64,000 nt of DNA from Streptomyces liliifuscus (GTDB lineage: Bacteria > Actinomycetota > Actinomycetes > Streptomycetales > Streptomycetaceae), in assembly GCF_016598615.1 (NCBI RefSeq), contig NZ_CP066831.1:3844001-3908000 (forward strand), in the 5' to 3' direction. Positions 16,368 to 24,790 of this stretch are shown here, in pieces. The notes below the pieces were generated by a model that was given only the letters and a program-made list of their open reading frames with translations, was not told where the DNA came from and did no database searches. The position numbers and the translations under genes were made by a program. Numbering within the stretch: the stretch's first letter is position 1; the number at the start of each line of letters is the position of its first letter.

Positions 16368-16964
16368 ATGGCGAGCAATCCGGAGCGCCGGGCCGCCCTG
16401 GTCGACGCCGGTGTGGAGGTGCTGGCGCGCGAGGGGGCACGCGGGCTGACGTTCCGCGCGGTGGACGGTGAGGCCGGGGTGCCGGTGGGCACGGCCTCGA
16501 ACTACTTCGGCGGCCGCGACGACCTGCTCCGCCAGATCGACGCCCACCTCCACGAACGCCTCGCCCCGGACCCCGAGGTCCTGGCCGAACTCATGAAGGC
16601 CCCCAAGGACCGTGCCCTGGTCACCGCGTTCATGCACGACCTCATGGCCCGCGCCCAACGGGACCGCACGGGCTATCTGGCCCTGCTGGAGATGCGCCTG
16701 GAGGCCACGCGGCGCCCCGAACTCCGCGCCTCCTACACGAAGACGATCCGCGCCGACCTCGAATTCGGCATGGAGTTCCACCGCGGGGCGGGCCTCCCCG
16801 GCGGCGACGAGACGGTCACTGTCCTGTACCTCGCCATGCTCGGCCTGATCCTCGAACACCTGACCCTGCCGGGCGTCCTGGAGGGCGTACTGCCGGGAGT
16901 GACCGTCCCGGACGGCCTGGTGGAACGAATCGTCGCAACGATCGTGCCGGAGCCGGCCGACTAG
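16368..16964 (+). CDS. TetR family transcriptional regulator
   Basis: A 198-residue regulator with an N-terminal HTH (LTFRAVDGEAGVPVGTASNYF, residues about 27-47) and a helical ligand-binding domain. It is divergently transcribed from the DHFR-family gene, which is therefore the probable target. The ATG at 16368 is preceded by GGGAGAGGGG. Confidence 0.92.
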   Translation: MASNPERRAALVDAGVEVLAREGARGLTFRAVDGEAGVPVGTASNYFGGRDDLLRQIDAHLHERLAPDPEVLAELMKAPKDRALVTAFMHDLMARAQRDRTGYLALLEMRLEATRRPELRASYTKTIRADLEFGMEFHRGAGLPGGDETVTVLYLAMLGLILEHLTLPGVLEGVLPGVTVPDGLVERIVATIVPEPAD

Positions 16965-16982
16965 GCGGCCGAGACGCCCCGC

Positions 16983-17026
16983 CAGGGGCGCGGGGAACTG
17001 CGCGACCAGCCCCCACCGGCCCGCGG
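16983..17026. repeat. Dispersed palindromic repeat, half copy
   Basis: One arm only of the element seen complete at 5121: AGGGGCGCGGGGAACTGCGC followed by GACCAGCCCCCACCGG. It fills the short gap between the convergent TetR and acetyltransferase genes. Confidence 0.85.
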
Positions 17027-17027
17027 A

Positions 17028-17651
17028 CTACGAACCGGCGCCCCCGCCAAGCGATTCGGTCAGCGGCTTCCGCCACATGGGCCACATCGGCGGCCCATCG
17101 GGAAGCTCGAGCGCGCTCCCCATGAATTCGAACCCGAGCCGCTCGTAGAGCCCCCGGCTACGCGCACTGCTCGCCTCCAGATACGCGGCCACACCCTCAC
17201 CGTCGCACCGGTCCAGCACATGCTGGACAAGCGCCGAACCGAGCCCCTCCCCCTGCCGGCCCGGCGCGACGGCGATCATCCAGAGGTACTCGTGGGCATG
17301 CCCCTCCGGGTGGATCCCGGCGGTCAACCGGCCTATCAGCTCGACCCGTTCGTTCTCGGGATCGATCTCCTCGCGCAGTTGGGCGGGCACGTCCTCGTCG
17401 TCCTCCCCGGCGGGCTCCGCGGGTATCGACAGCCACAGCGCGCAGGCCGAACCGTCCTCCGTGACGTCCACGTACCCCTCGGCGAGCACGCCGTCGACGA
17501 AGGCCCCCATCAGCAACGGATGCGTCCGCCGCCGGTGTTCCGCGTCGGGAAAGATCCAGCTGCTCACCGGGTCGTTCTGAAAGGCCTCGTCGAGCAGCCG
17601 TGTCACGGCCTCCCGATCGTCCTCGCCCGCTCTTCGGATCGCCACGCCCAC
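17028..17651 (-). CDS. GNAT family N-acetyltransferase
   Basis: A 207-residue acetyltransferase with the acetyl-CoA motif VAPGRQGEGLGSALVQHVLD (near residue 130) and the C-terminal GFEFMGS strand. The substrate is unknown. The start is GTG 17651; GTG 17645 is equally possible. It stands alone between the half repeat and a GC-rich gap. Confidence 0.88.
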   Translation of the reverse strand: MGVAIRRAGEDDREAVTRLLDEAFQNDPVSSWIFPDAEHRRRTHPLLMGAFVDGVLAEGYVDVTEDGSACALWLSIPAEPAGEDDEDVPAQLREEIDPENERVELIGRLTAGIHPEGHAHEYLWMIAVAPGRQGEGLGSALVQHVLDRCDGEGVAAYLEASSARSRGLYERLGFEFMGSALELPDGPPMWPMWRKPLTESLGGGAGS

Positions 17652-18217
17652 TGCCCGCCCCTTTGACTCAACTGCCCATGCCCACTCGGCCGTTGCAGCC
17701 TAGCGATCACCGCGACGGAAGGCGACGGGCCCCGCACACCGTGGGGATGCGCGGGGCCCGCCGGAACCGGAACCCCTCCGCCTCACCGCGTTGTCAGGCA
17801 CCGCGCGGCGAAGAGGGCCCCGGAGTCTCGTACCCATTACGGCCGATGAACGCCGTACCGCTCAGGGTGGAGTGACAGAAGTGAAGCAAGGGTGGAAGCG
17901 AGTCGGAGACGGGCGGTGTGGAGACGGGCCGGACTGGGAGTGGGCCGAGCCGGGAACGCCCCCTGTCCCCCCGCCCCTGCTCTGCCTCACCCCCGCCCTC
18001 GCCCTCGCCCTCACCCCCACCCTCGCCCTCGCCCCCGACACCGTGCGGCTTCGGCTGCCGCGTGCCCGCGGGCACCGCACGGCATCGGCCCCTGATCTCT
18101 ACATACGCGCCGCCCTTCGATCACCCCTCACTCGTCGCACCCGTCCTACCCGTCTCACTCGTCGCTCCCATCGCTCCCATCGCTCCCTGCCGATCGCCCC
18201 CCACCAAAGGCCCGAAC
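17652..18217. other. Intergenic region with hairpin and CCCTCG repeats, no supported gene
   Basis: A 10-bp stem at 17726-17735/17751-17760 may be a terminator. Between about 17985 and 18040 there are direct CCCTCGCCCTCGCCCTC-type repeats. An open frame at 17794-18075 on the minus strand is mostly Gly-Glu repeats created by this simple sequence, and I do not accept it. The region follows the 3' end of the polyprenyl synthase gene. Confidence 0.5.
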
Positions 18218-19336
18218 TCACATGCTCCGCCGCGTCACGAACTCCGCCAGGGACAGGAGCCCTCCCGCCGCCTCCGGATCCGGGACGGCCCGGGACAGAT
18301 GCTGCAGGGATCTGGCCATCCGGTCGGCGGCCTGGACCTGGGCCCAGTCACGCCCGCCCGCCCGCTCGACGGCGAGGACCGTACGCTCCAGATCGCCGTC
18401 GCGGTACGGAACCCGGTACAGCTCGGCCAGTTCGGCCGCGGCCGATGTGCCGGAGGTGAGCGCGGCGACCACGGGGAGGGATTTCTTGCGGGCCATGAGG
18501 TCCGCCCCGGCCGGCTTGCCGGTGCGGCTCGGGTCCCCCCAGATGCCGATCACGTCGTCGATGAGCTGGAAGGCGAGCCCTGCCTCCCGCCCGAACGCGT
18601 CGAGGGCCTCGACGTCCTCCTCTCCGGCCCCCGCGTACAGCGCCCCGAGCGCGCACGCGCAGCCGAGCAGGGCCCCCGTCTTGGCCTCGGCCATGGCGAG
18701 CACCTCGTCGAGCGTGACGTCGTCGGGACCGCGACGCTCCATCGCGGTGTCCGTGTGCTGGCCCGCGCACAGTTCGACGACACAGCTCGCGAGCCGCGCG
18801 GCCGCCGCCGAGGACGCCGGATGCGGATCCTCGGCGAGCAGCTGATGGGCCAGCGCCTGCAGGGAGTCCCCGGCGAGGACCGCGTCGGCGTCCCCGAACA
18901 CCGCCCACGCGGTGGGCCGGTGTCTGCGGGTGGTGTCCCGGTCCATCACGTCGTCGTGCAGCAGGGTGAAGTTGTGCACCAGCTCCACCGCGGCGGCCGC
19001 CCGTACGGCCGTCTCCTGCTGTCCGCCGAGCGCCCGGACCGCGGCCAGCACGAGCGCGGGCCGGATCGCCTTGCCCGAGTTCCCCGCCGCCGGGCTGCCG
19101 TCCGCGTGCTCCCATCCGAAGTGGTAGAGCGCGATCCGACGCAACGGGCCGGGCAACGACTCGACGGCCCTGCGCAGTTCGGGGTCGACCGACGCCCGGG
19201 ACCGCTCCAGGATCCCGGCGGCCTCCTGCCCGTCGGGCGACCCCCTTCGCCCGCCAGGCACGCCACCCGGCACCGGCTCTCCCCGCGCTTCCGGTCCTTC
19301 CACGGCCGGCAGCGGGCTCTGTTGCGTCTCCGTCAT
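18218..19336 (-). CDS. Polyprenyl diphosphate synthase, encapsulin-associated
   Basis: A 372-residue trans-isoprenyl diphosphate synthase. The first Asp-rich motif is LLHDDVMDRD and the second is QLIDDVIGIWGD; GKAIRP carries the substrate Lys and Arg. The N-terminal 35-45 residues are Pro/Gly/Glu-rich and probably disordered. The ATG at 19336 overlaps the stop of a 53-codon ORF by four bases; ATG 19348 is an alternative. It sits downstream of a family 2B encapsulin gene, and polyprenyl transferases are described cargo candidates of that family, loaded through a disordered N terminus. Product chain length cannot be read confidently. Confidence 0.9.
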   Translation of the reverse strand: MTETQQSPLPAVEGPEARGEPVPGGVPGGRRGSPDGQEAAGILERSRASVDPELRRAVESLPGPLRRIALYHFGWEHADGSPAAGNSGKAIRPALVLAAVRALGGQQETAVRAAAAVELVHNFTLLHDDVMDRDTTRRHRPTAWAVFGDADAVLAGDSLQALAHQLLAEDPHPASSAAAARLASCVVELCAGQHTDTAMERRGPDDVTLDEVLAMAEAKTGALLGCACALGALYAGAGEEDVEALDAFGREAGLAFQLIDDVIGIWGDPSRTGKPAGADLMARKKSLPVVAALTSGTSAAAELAELYRVPYRDGDLERTVLAVERAGGRDWAQVQAADRMARSLQHLSRAVPDPEAAGGLLSLAEFVTRRSM

Positions 19337-19494
19337 GAGCTCACCCATGGATCCGCCTCGCACAGTGCGCGGACGGTGGCTGTTCCGCCGGGTTCGGGCA
19401 CGTACCCCTTCGGTCCGCCGGCGACGGACGCGTACCCCCTCGGTCCGCCCCCACCGGCGGACAGGGACACGGCGCGCGCCGTACGGGACGTCAC
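19333..19494 (-). CDS. Candidate 53-residue protein linking encapsulin and synthase genes
   Basis: This unrecognised ORF starts with GTG inside the encapsulin stop (GTGA) and ends with TGA inside the synthase start (ATGA). It thus overlaps both neighbours by exactly four bases, the usual pattern of translational coupling. The start codon lies just after an AGG-rich segment of the encapsulin end. The peptide is Gly/Pro-rich with an internal near-repeat, GGPRGYASVA then GGPKGYVPEP, one Cys and a Trp near the end. No membrane segment or signal peptide. It may be a cargo-targeting or shell-binding peptide, or only a spacer; conservation was not checked. Confidence 0.5.
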   Translation of the reverse strand: MTSRTARAVSLSAGGGGPRGYASVAGGPKGYVPEPGGTATVRALCEADPWVSS

Positions 19495-20897
19495 CTCCAG
19501 CGGCCGATCTCGACGTTCTCCAGGACCCCGAGCGCGTCGGGCACCAGGACCGCGGCCGAGTAGTACGTCGTCACCAGGTACGACATGATCGCCTGCTCGC
19601 TGATGCCCATGAACCGCACCGACAGGCTCGGCTCGATCTCGTCCGGGATGCCGGCCTGCTGGAGCCCGATGACGCCCTGGTCGGCCTCGCCCGTACGCAT
19701 GGCGATGATCGAGGTCGTGCGGGCCTCGGTGACCGGGATCTTGTTGCACGGGAAGATCGGCACACCGCGCCAGGTGGGAATGCGGTTCCCGCCCATGTCG
19801 ATGGTCTCCGGGACGAGCCCCCGCTTGTTGAGCTCGCGGCCGAACGCGGAGATCGCGCGCGGGTGGGCGAGCAGCAGCCTGGTGCCGCGCCGCCTGGTGA
19901 GCAGCTCGTCCAGGTCGTCCGGGCTGGGTACGCCGTCGTGCGGCTGCAGCCGCTGGTCGTACTCGCAGTTGTTGAGCAGCCCGAACTCCCGGTTGTTGAT
20001 GAGCTCGTGCTCCTGGCGCTCCTTCAACGCCTCGACCGTGAGCCGCAACTGCTGCTCGGTCTGGTTCATCGGCTGGTTGTAGAGGTCGGCCACGCGCGTG
20101 TGGATGCGCAACACGGTCTGCGCGACGCTGAGTTCGTACTCGCGCGGTGCCGCGTCGTAGTCGACGTACGTCCCCGGGATGGCCGGCTCTCCGGTGTGGC
20201 CGGCGGCGAGGTCGATCTCCTTCTCGCCGTAGTTGTTGGCGCGCTGCGTGGGAATCGCGCGCAGTTGTTGCAGGTGCTCGCGCAGGGACTCGGAGCGCTC
20301 GGCGATCTGGTCGAGGTCCTGGCGGGGCAGCGCGAGGACCGTGCAGGCCGTGACCGCGCGGGCCGTGTACTCCCAGATGGCCTCCGGGTCGATGATGGCC
20401 TGCTCGCCGAAGTAGGCGCCGTCGGCGAGGACGCCGAGGACCGCGTCGTCCCCGTACGGACCCGTGCCGATCTTCTCGACCTTGCCGTGTGCGAGCAGGA
20501 ACACCTCGTCGGCCTGGCTGCCGAAGGAGGCGAGGACGTCGCCCGGGTCGAACTCCCGCTGCTGGCAGCGCTGTGCGAGCTCGGCGAGCACCTCCGGGTC
20601 CTCGTATGTGCGCAGTGCCGGCAGTTCACCGAGTTCGGCGGGGATGACCTGGACGCGGTCACCGGTCTTCACGAACGTCACGCGTCCGTCGCCCACCGAG
20701 TAGCTGAGCCTGCGGTTCACGCGGTATGTGCCGCCCTGCACGTTCACCCACGGCAGCATGCGCAGCAGCCATCGTGAGCTGATCTCCTGCATCTGTGGTG
20801 CGGACTTGGTGGTGGTGGCCAGGTTCCGCGCCGCGGATGTGCCGAGACTCTTCTGCGGCTGATCCTGGTCCGCGCGGATCTCTTCGCCTACCGACAT
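19491..20897 (-). CDS. eshA: Family 2B encapsulin shell protein with cyclic-nucleotide-binding-like domain (EshA type)
   Basis: A 468-residue protein. The N-arm and HK97-fold shell domain (residues about 1-75 and 215-468, e.g. NNREFGLLNNCEYDQRL, VTEARTTSIIAMRTGE) are interrupted by a cNMP-binding-like domain at about 80-210 (FGSQADEVFLLAHGKVEKIG, GAYFGEQAIIDPEAIWEYTA). This matches the EshA-type family 2B encapsulins that assemble 60-mer nanocompartments. The cassette lacks the Arg that normally binds the cyclic phosphate. The ATG at 20897 follows GGAGGG. It heads an operon with the small ORF and polyprenyl synthase. Confidence 0.92.
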   Translation of the reverse strand: MSVGEEIRADQDQPQKSLGTSAARNLATTTKSAPQMQEISSRWLLRMLPWVNVQGGTYRVNRRLSYSVGDGRVTFVKTGDRVQVIPAELGELPALRTYEDPEVLAELAQRCQQREFDPGDVLASFGSQADEVFLLAHGKVEKIGTGPYGDDAVLGVLADGAYFGEQAIIDPEAIWEYTARAVTACTVLALPRQDLDQIAERSESLREHLQQLRAIPTQRANNYGEKEIDLAAGHTGEPAIPGTYVDYDAAPREYELSVAQTVLRIHTRVADLYNQPMNQTEQQLRLTVEALKERQEHELINNREFGLLNNCEYDQRLQPHDGVPSPDDLDELLTRRRGTRLLLAHPRAISAFGRELNKRGLVPETIDMGGNRIPTWRGVPIFPCNKIPVTEARTTSIIAMRTGEADQGVIGLQQAGIPDEIEPSLSVRFMGISEQAIMSYLVTTYYSAAVLVPDALGVLENVEIGRWR

Positions 20898-21154
20898 GAA
20901 ATTGCCCTCCCCATCGTGCAATGAGCTGCGCCGAGAACACTTCCATCACAGACCGTGCCGGTGCTATTACACGAAAGAGGGGGAATGGATCTTCGAAAGC
21001 AGGGCATAACGGAGGGCCTCGCCCAGGCCGACAGGTCCCGGCGGCCGGCCGGCCCGGCGTCGTGGATCTTCCCGAACGGGAACTTCAAGATCGGGCCGCC
21101 CGTTGAACCGGCAAAACGGACGAACGACTACGGACGAACGACGAGGAGACGGCA

Positions 21155-21388
21155 ATGGCAGGGTTCCTGGACCGCGCGAAGGAACAAGCGCAGCGCGGCC
21201 TCACGCAGGGCAAGCAGAAGCTCGACGACGTCCAGGCCCAGCGGGCCGGCGGCGATCTGCTGAAGAACCTGGGCGCGGCCTACCTCGCGGAGCGGCGCGG
21301 CAGCGGCTCTCCGCAGGCCACCCAGGAGGCTCTCCAGGCGCTGGAGAGCCACATCGCGACGCACGGGGACGGTTTTCTGCGCGCCTGA
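21155..21388 (+). CDS. Small helical conserved protein
   Basis: A 77-residue protein beginning MAGFLDRAKEQAQRGLTQGK, with charged amphipathic helices and no membrane segment. The ATG at 21155 follows GAGGAGA. It is divergent from the encapsulin gene with about 260 bases between them. I do not recognise a functional family; it looks like one of the small Streptomyces proteins annotated as hypothetical. Confidence 0.8.
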   Translation: MAGFLDRAKEQAQRGLTQGKQKLDDVQAQRAGGDLLKNLGAAYLAERRGSGSPQATQEALQALESHIATHGDGFLRA

Positions 21389-21522
21389 GGTCCGCCCGTG
21401 CCGCTGACCGGATCGGCTCGCACGCCGTGCGAAGAAGTGGCTCCGACCGGAGAGATCCGGGTACAAGCTGCGGTACGAGACGGCCGCGCTGGGTGGCCGT
21501 CGCGGCCTGTAAGGAGGCGGTC

Positions 21523-22113
21523 ATGGCCCCACCCATGTCCGCGGGCAGTTTTCTGAGCCGGCTCAAGGCGGAAGGGCTCACCGTCGTCGAGGTCGGCGAC
21601 TGGGAGCATCACAACCGCAATCACAAGGGCCCGTGGGGCCCGGTCCACGGCGTGATGATCCACCACACGGTGACATCGGGAAGTCAGCGCACGGTCGAGA
21701 TCTGCCGTGACGGCTACAGCGGCCTGCCCGGCCCGCTGTGCCACGGTGTCATCACCAAGGACGGCAGAGTCCACCTCGTCGGCTACGGCCGTTCCAACCA
21801 CGCGGGCCTGGGCGACGACGACGTATTGCGCGCGGTCATCGCGGAGAAGGCCCTCCCGCCGGACAACGAGGCGAACACCGACGGCAACCGCCACTTCTAC
21901 GGCTTCGAGTGCGAGAACCTCGGCGACGGCGAGGACCCCTGGCCCGAGGCCCAGCTCGACGCCATCGAGCGCGCCGCGGCGGCGGTCTGCCGCCACCACG
22001 GCTGGACGGCCCGCTCGGTCATCGGCCACCTCGAATGGCAGCCGGGCAAGATCGACCCCCGCGGCTTCACGATGGCGGCCATGCGGGACCGCATCCACGA
22101 ACGACTGAAGTAG
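21523..22113 (+). CDS. N-acetylmuramoyl-L-alanine amidase (PGRP-like)
   Basis: A 196-residue Amidase_2/peptidoglycan-recognition domain. Zinc ligands fit the His of VMIHHTVTSG and the His of VIGHLEWQPGKIDPRG; NHAGLGD and FYGFECEN are family segments. No signal peptide is visible, as in phage-type endolysins, so the route to the wall is unclear. The ATG at 21523 follows AAGGAGG. Confidence 0.88.
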   Translation: MAPPMSAGSFLSRLKAEGLTVVEVGDWEHHNRNHKGPWGPVHGVMIHHTVTSGSQRTVEICRDGYSGLPGPLCHGVITKDGRVHLVGYGRSNHAGLGDDDVLRAVIAEKALPPDNEANTDGNRHFYGFECENLGDGEDPWPEAQLDAIERAAAAVCRHHGWTARSVIGHLEWQPGKIDPRGFTMAAMRDRIHERLK

Positions 22114-22180
22114 CGCCCTCGTGGCGGGCCCGTGCCGCCGTGCCCGTGCCCCGCCCGGACGCGTGTCCGACAATGGGCGG

Positions 22181-23122
22181 GTGATCAGCCCCGAGACCCC
22201 CGAAGCGCTCGACCTGGGCGCCCTGCGGCCACGGCTGCCGTCCCCGGTGCGGGAGGCCGTGGACGAGCGGTTCGCGCGGCGCGGTGTCCGGCTGCTGCTC
22301 AAGCGGGACGATCTGATCCACCCGGAGCTGGTCGGCAACAAGTGGCGCAAGCTGGCCCCGAACCTGCGCGCGGCGGCGGGCCGCACGGTCCTCACCTTCG
22401 GCGGCGCGTACTCGAACCATCTGCGGGCCACCGCCGCCGCGGGCCGCCTCCTGGGCCTGCCCACCGTCGGCGTGGTCCGCGGCCAGGAGCTCGCCGACCG
22501 TCCGCTCAACCCGTCCCTGGCCCGGTGCGCGGCCGACGGCATGCGATTCCACTTCGTCGACAGATCGACGTACCGCCGCAAGAGCGAGCCGAGGACGCTG
22601 GCCGCGCTCCTTCGTGCGTGCGCCGCCGAGGACGCGTACGTGATCCCGGAGGGCGGCAGCAACTCGCTTGCCGTTCTGGGCTGCGGGGCCCTCGGCGAGG
22701 AGCTGCGGGACCACGGCGGTGTCGACGTGGCCGCGGTCGCCTGCGGCACGGGCGGCACCTTCGCGGGCCTGGCCGCCGGCCTCGGCCCGGACAGCCACGC
22801 CCTCGGCATACCCGTCCTCAGGGGCGGCTTCCTCGACGCGGAGATACGTACGCTCCAGGACGAGGCCTTCGGCGGCCCGCGCGGCGACTGGTCGCTCGAC
22901 GACCGCTTCCACTTCGGCGGTTACGCCCGTACGCCACCCGAACTCGAAGCGTTCGCCGCCGACTTCGAACAGCGCCACGGCCTGCCCGTGGAGCGTCTCT
23001 ATGTCGCCAAGTTGCTGTACGGACTTGTCGCCCTCGCCGAGGAGGGCGCGTTCCCGCGCGGGACGACGATCGCGGCGGTCGTCACCGGCAGCCCCCACCC
23101 TCGGGCCGCCGACAGGATCTAG
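22181..23122 (+). CDS. PLP-dependent ACC deaminase / D-cysteine desulfhydrase family enzyme
   Basis: A 313-residue fold-type II PLP enzyme. The Schiff-base Lys is in GNKWRKLAPN (near residue 52), the PLP phosphate loop is CGTGGTFAGL, and FGGAYSNHLRA is the substrate loop. It could deaminate 1-aminocyclopropane-1-carboxylate or degrade D-cysteine; these are hard to separate by eye. It starts at GTG 22181, six bases after a GACAAT hexamer and without a clear ribosome site, so the mRNA may be leaderless. Confidence 0.85.
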   Translation: MISPETPEALDLGALRPRLPSPVREAVDERFARRGVRLLLKRDDLIHPELVGNKWRKLAPNLRAAAGRTVLTFGGAYSNHLRATAAAGRLLGLPTVGVVRGQELADRPLNPSLARCAADGMRFHFVDRSTYRRKSEPRTLAALLRACAAEDAYVIPEGGSNSLAVLGCGALGEELRDHGGVDVAAVACGTGGTFAGLAAGLGPDSHALGIPVLRGGFLDAEIRTLQDEAFGGPRGDWSLDDRFHFGGYARTPPELEAFAADFEQRHGLPVERLYVAKLLYGLVALAEEGAFPRGTTIAAVVTGSPHPRAADRI

Positions 23123-23133
23123 GCGTCCGGGCC

Positions 23134-24729
23134 CTACGTCGCCTCGCGGAAGGCCGCCGCCTCCTCCAGGTCCAGCCGTCGCAGCAGCGTCCGAAGCATC
23201 TCGTCGTCGATGTAGCGGCCGTCCCGGAGTCTCACGAACATCTCCCGCTCGGCGCCGATCATCTCGCGCGACAGCCGCCGGTACGTGTCGTCGACGGTCT
23301 CCCCGGTCACGGGGTTCACCGTCCCGAGCCGCTCCCACACCGCGTTGCGGCGACGCTCCAGGACCGAGCGGAGCCGGTCGGCGAGCGGCGGCGGCAGCGC
23401 GTTGCGCTCGTCGTCGAGGAGTTCGTCCAGGCGGCGCTCCGCGGTCCGGGACGCCTGCGCCTGGGCGTTCGCCTCCGCGAGCGTCTCGGCCTGCAGATCC
23501 CGCTCGGGCAGCTTCAGCGCACGGACCAGCGGCGGCAGCGTCAGCCCCTGCACGACCAGCGTGCCGATCACCGTCGTGAAGGTCAGGAAGAGGATCAGAT
23601 TGCGGCCAGGGAAGTCCTCCCCGCCCTCCGCGGTGAGCGGGATCGAGAAGGCGATGGCGAGCGAGACCACGCCTCTCATCCCGGCCCAGCTGATGATGAA
23701 GGGCCCCTTCCAGGTGGGGTTGTCCTCCCGTTCCCGGATCCGTTTGGACAGGATGCGCGGCAGGAAGGTCGCGGGATACACCCACACGAAGCGGGACACG
23801 ACGACGACCAGGAAGACGGCCACCGCGTACCAGGCGGCACTCACTCCCTCGTACTCGTCGAGGCCCTTGAGGACGATCGGGAGCTGCAGGCCGATCAGTG
23901 CGAAGACCGACGACTCCAGGATGAACGCGACCATCTTCCAGACCGCCTCCTCCTGGAGGCGGGTCGCGAAGTCGACCTCCCAGTTGCGGTGCCCCAGGTA
24001 GAGCGCGACGACGACCACGGCGAGCACTCCGGAAGCGTGCACCTGCTCGGCGACCGCGTACGCGAAGAACGGGATCAGCAGCGACAGGGAGTTCTGGAGC
24101 AGCGCCTCCTTCAGGTGCGTGCGCAGCCAGTGGAGCGGCATCATCAGGACGACCCCGATGCCGACGCCGCCGATCGCGGCGAGCAGGAACTCGCCGATGC
24201 CGCCCGCCCAGGTCGCGCCCTCACCGACGGCGGCGGCGAGGGCCACCCGGTAGGCGGTGATCGCGGTCGCGTCGTTCACCAGCGACTCGCCCTGCAGGAT
24301 CGTGGTGACCCTGGAGGGCAGCCCGACCCGGCGCGCCACCGCCGTGGCCGCCACCGCGTCCGGCGGCGCCACGACCGCGCCGAGCACCAGCGCCGCCGTC
24401 AGCGACAGGTCCGGCACGATCATGTAGGCGGCCCAGCCGACGACGAGCGTCGCGAAGAGCACGTACCCGACCGACAGAAGCGCGACCGGCCTGAGTTGCG
24501 CCCGCAGATCGAGGTACGAGCTGTCCGTGGCCGCCGTGTAGAGCAGCGGGGGCAGCACGAGCGGGAGCACGATGTGGGGGTCGAGTGTGTACTCGGGGAC
24601 CCCGGGCAGGTACGAGACGATCAGACCCGCGGTGACCAGCAGCAGCGGCGCGGGCACCGGGGTACGGCGGGCCGCGCCGGCGACCACGGCGCTGCCCGCG
24701 ACCAGCAGGAGGAGGGGCATCACATGCAT
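23134..24729 (-). CDS. Na+/H+ antiporter (CPA1 family)
   Basis: A 531-residue membrane protein with about 12 hydrophobic helices in residues 1-410 and a cytoplasmic charged helical tail of about 120 residues. Family motifs include VLGAVVAPPDAVAATAV and the transport-site region LQGESLVNDATAITAYR; SWAGMRGVVSLAIA is the helix with the conserved Arg. It exchanges Na+ for protons. The ATG at 24729 has AAGGTGG upstream. It is divergent from the UBP zinc-finger gene with 61 bases between. Confidence 0.93.
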   Translation of the reverse strand: MHVMPLLLLVAGSAVVAGAARRTPVPAPLLLVTAGLIVSYLPGVPEYTLDPHIVLPLVLPPLLYTAATDSSYLDLRAQLRPVALLSVGYVLFATLVVGWAAYMIVPDLSLTAALVLGAVVAPPDAVAATAVARRVGLPSRVTTILQGESLVNDATAITAYRVALAAAVGEGATWAGGIGEFLLAAIGGVGIGVVLMMPLHWLRTHLKEALLQNSLSLLIPFFAYAVAEQVHASGVLAVVVVALYLGHRNWEVDFATRLQEEAVWKMVAFILESSVFALIGLQLPIVLKGLDEYEGVSAAWYAVAVFLVVVVSRFVWVYPATFLPRILSKRIREREDNPTWKGPFIISWAGMRGVVSLAIAFSIPLTAEGGEDFPGRNLILFLTFTTVIGTLVVQGLTLPPLVRALKLPERDLQAETLAEANAQAQASRTAERRLDELLDDERNALPPPLADRLRSVLERRRNAVWERLGTVNPVTGETVDDTYRRLSREMIGAEREMFVRLRDGRYIDDEMLRTLLRRLDLEEAAAFREAT

Positions 24730-24790
24730 CGGCTTCGGCCCACCTTCGATTCCGCGCGGATTCCCGCACGCCCGACGTAATCTGGCAATC

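Noticed and set aside
17794..18075. Minus-strand frame with Gly-Glu repeats downstream of the polyprenyl synthase
   Set aside because: The repeat arises from CCCTCG simple sequence; no ribosome site and no recognisable ends.
20959..21154. Possible extra gene between encapsulin and the 77-residue protein
   Set aside because: The frame from 20955 lacks a ribosome site and runs through the next gene in another frame.
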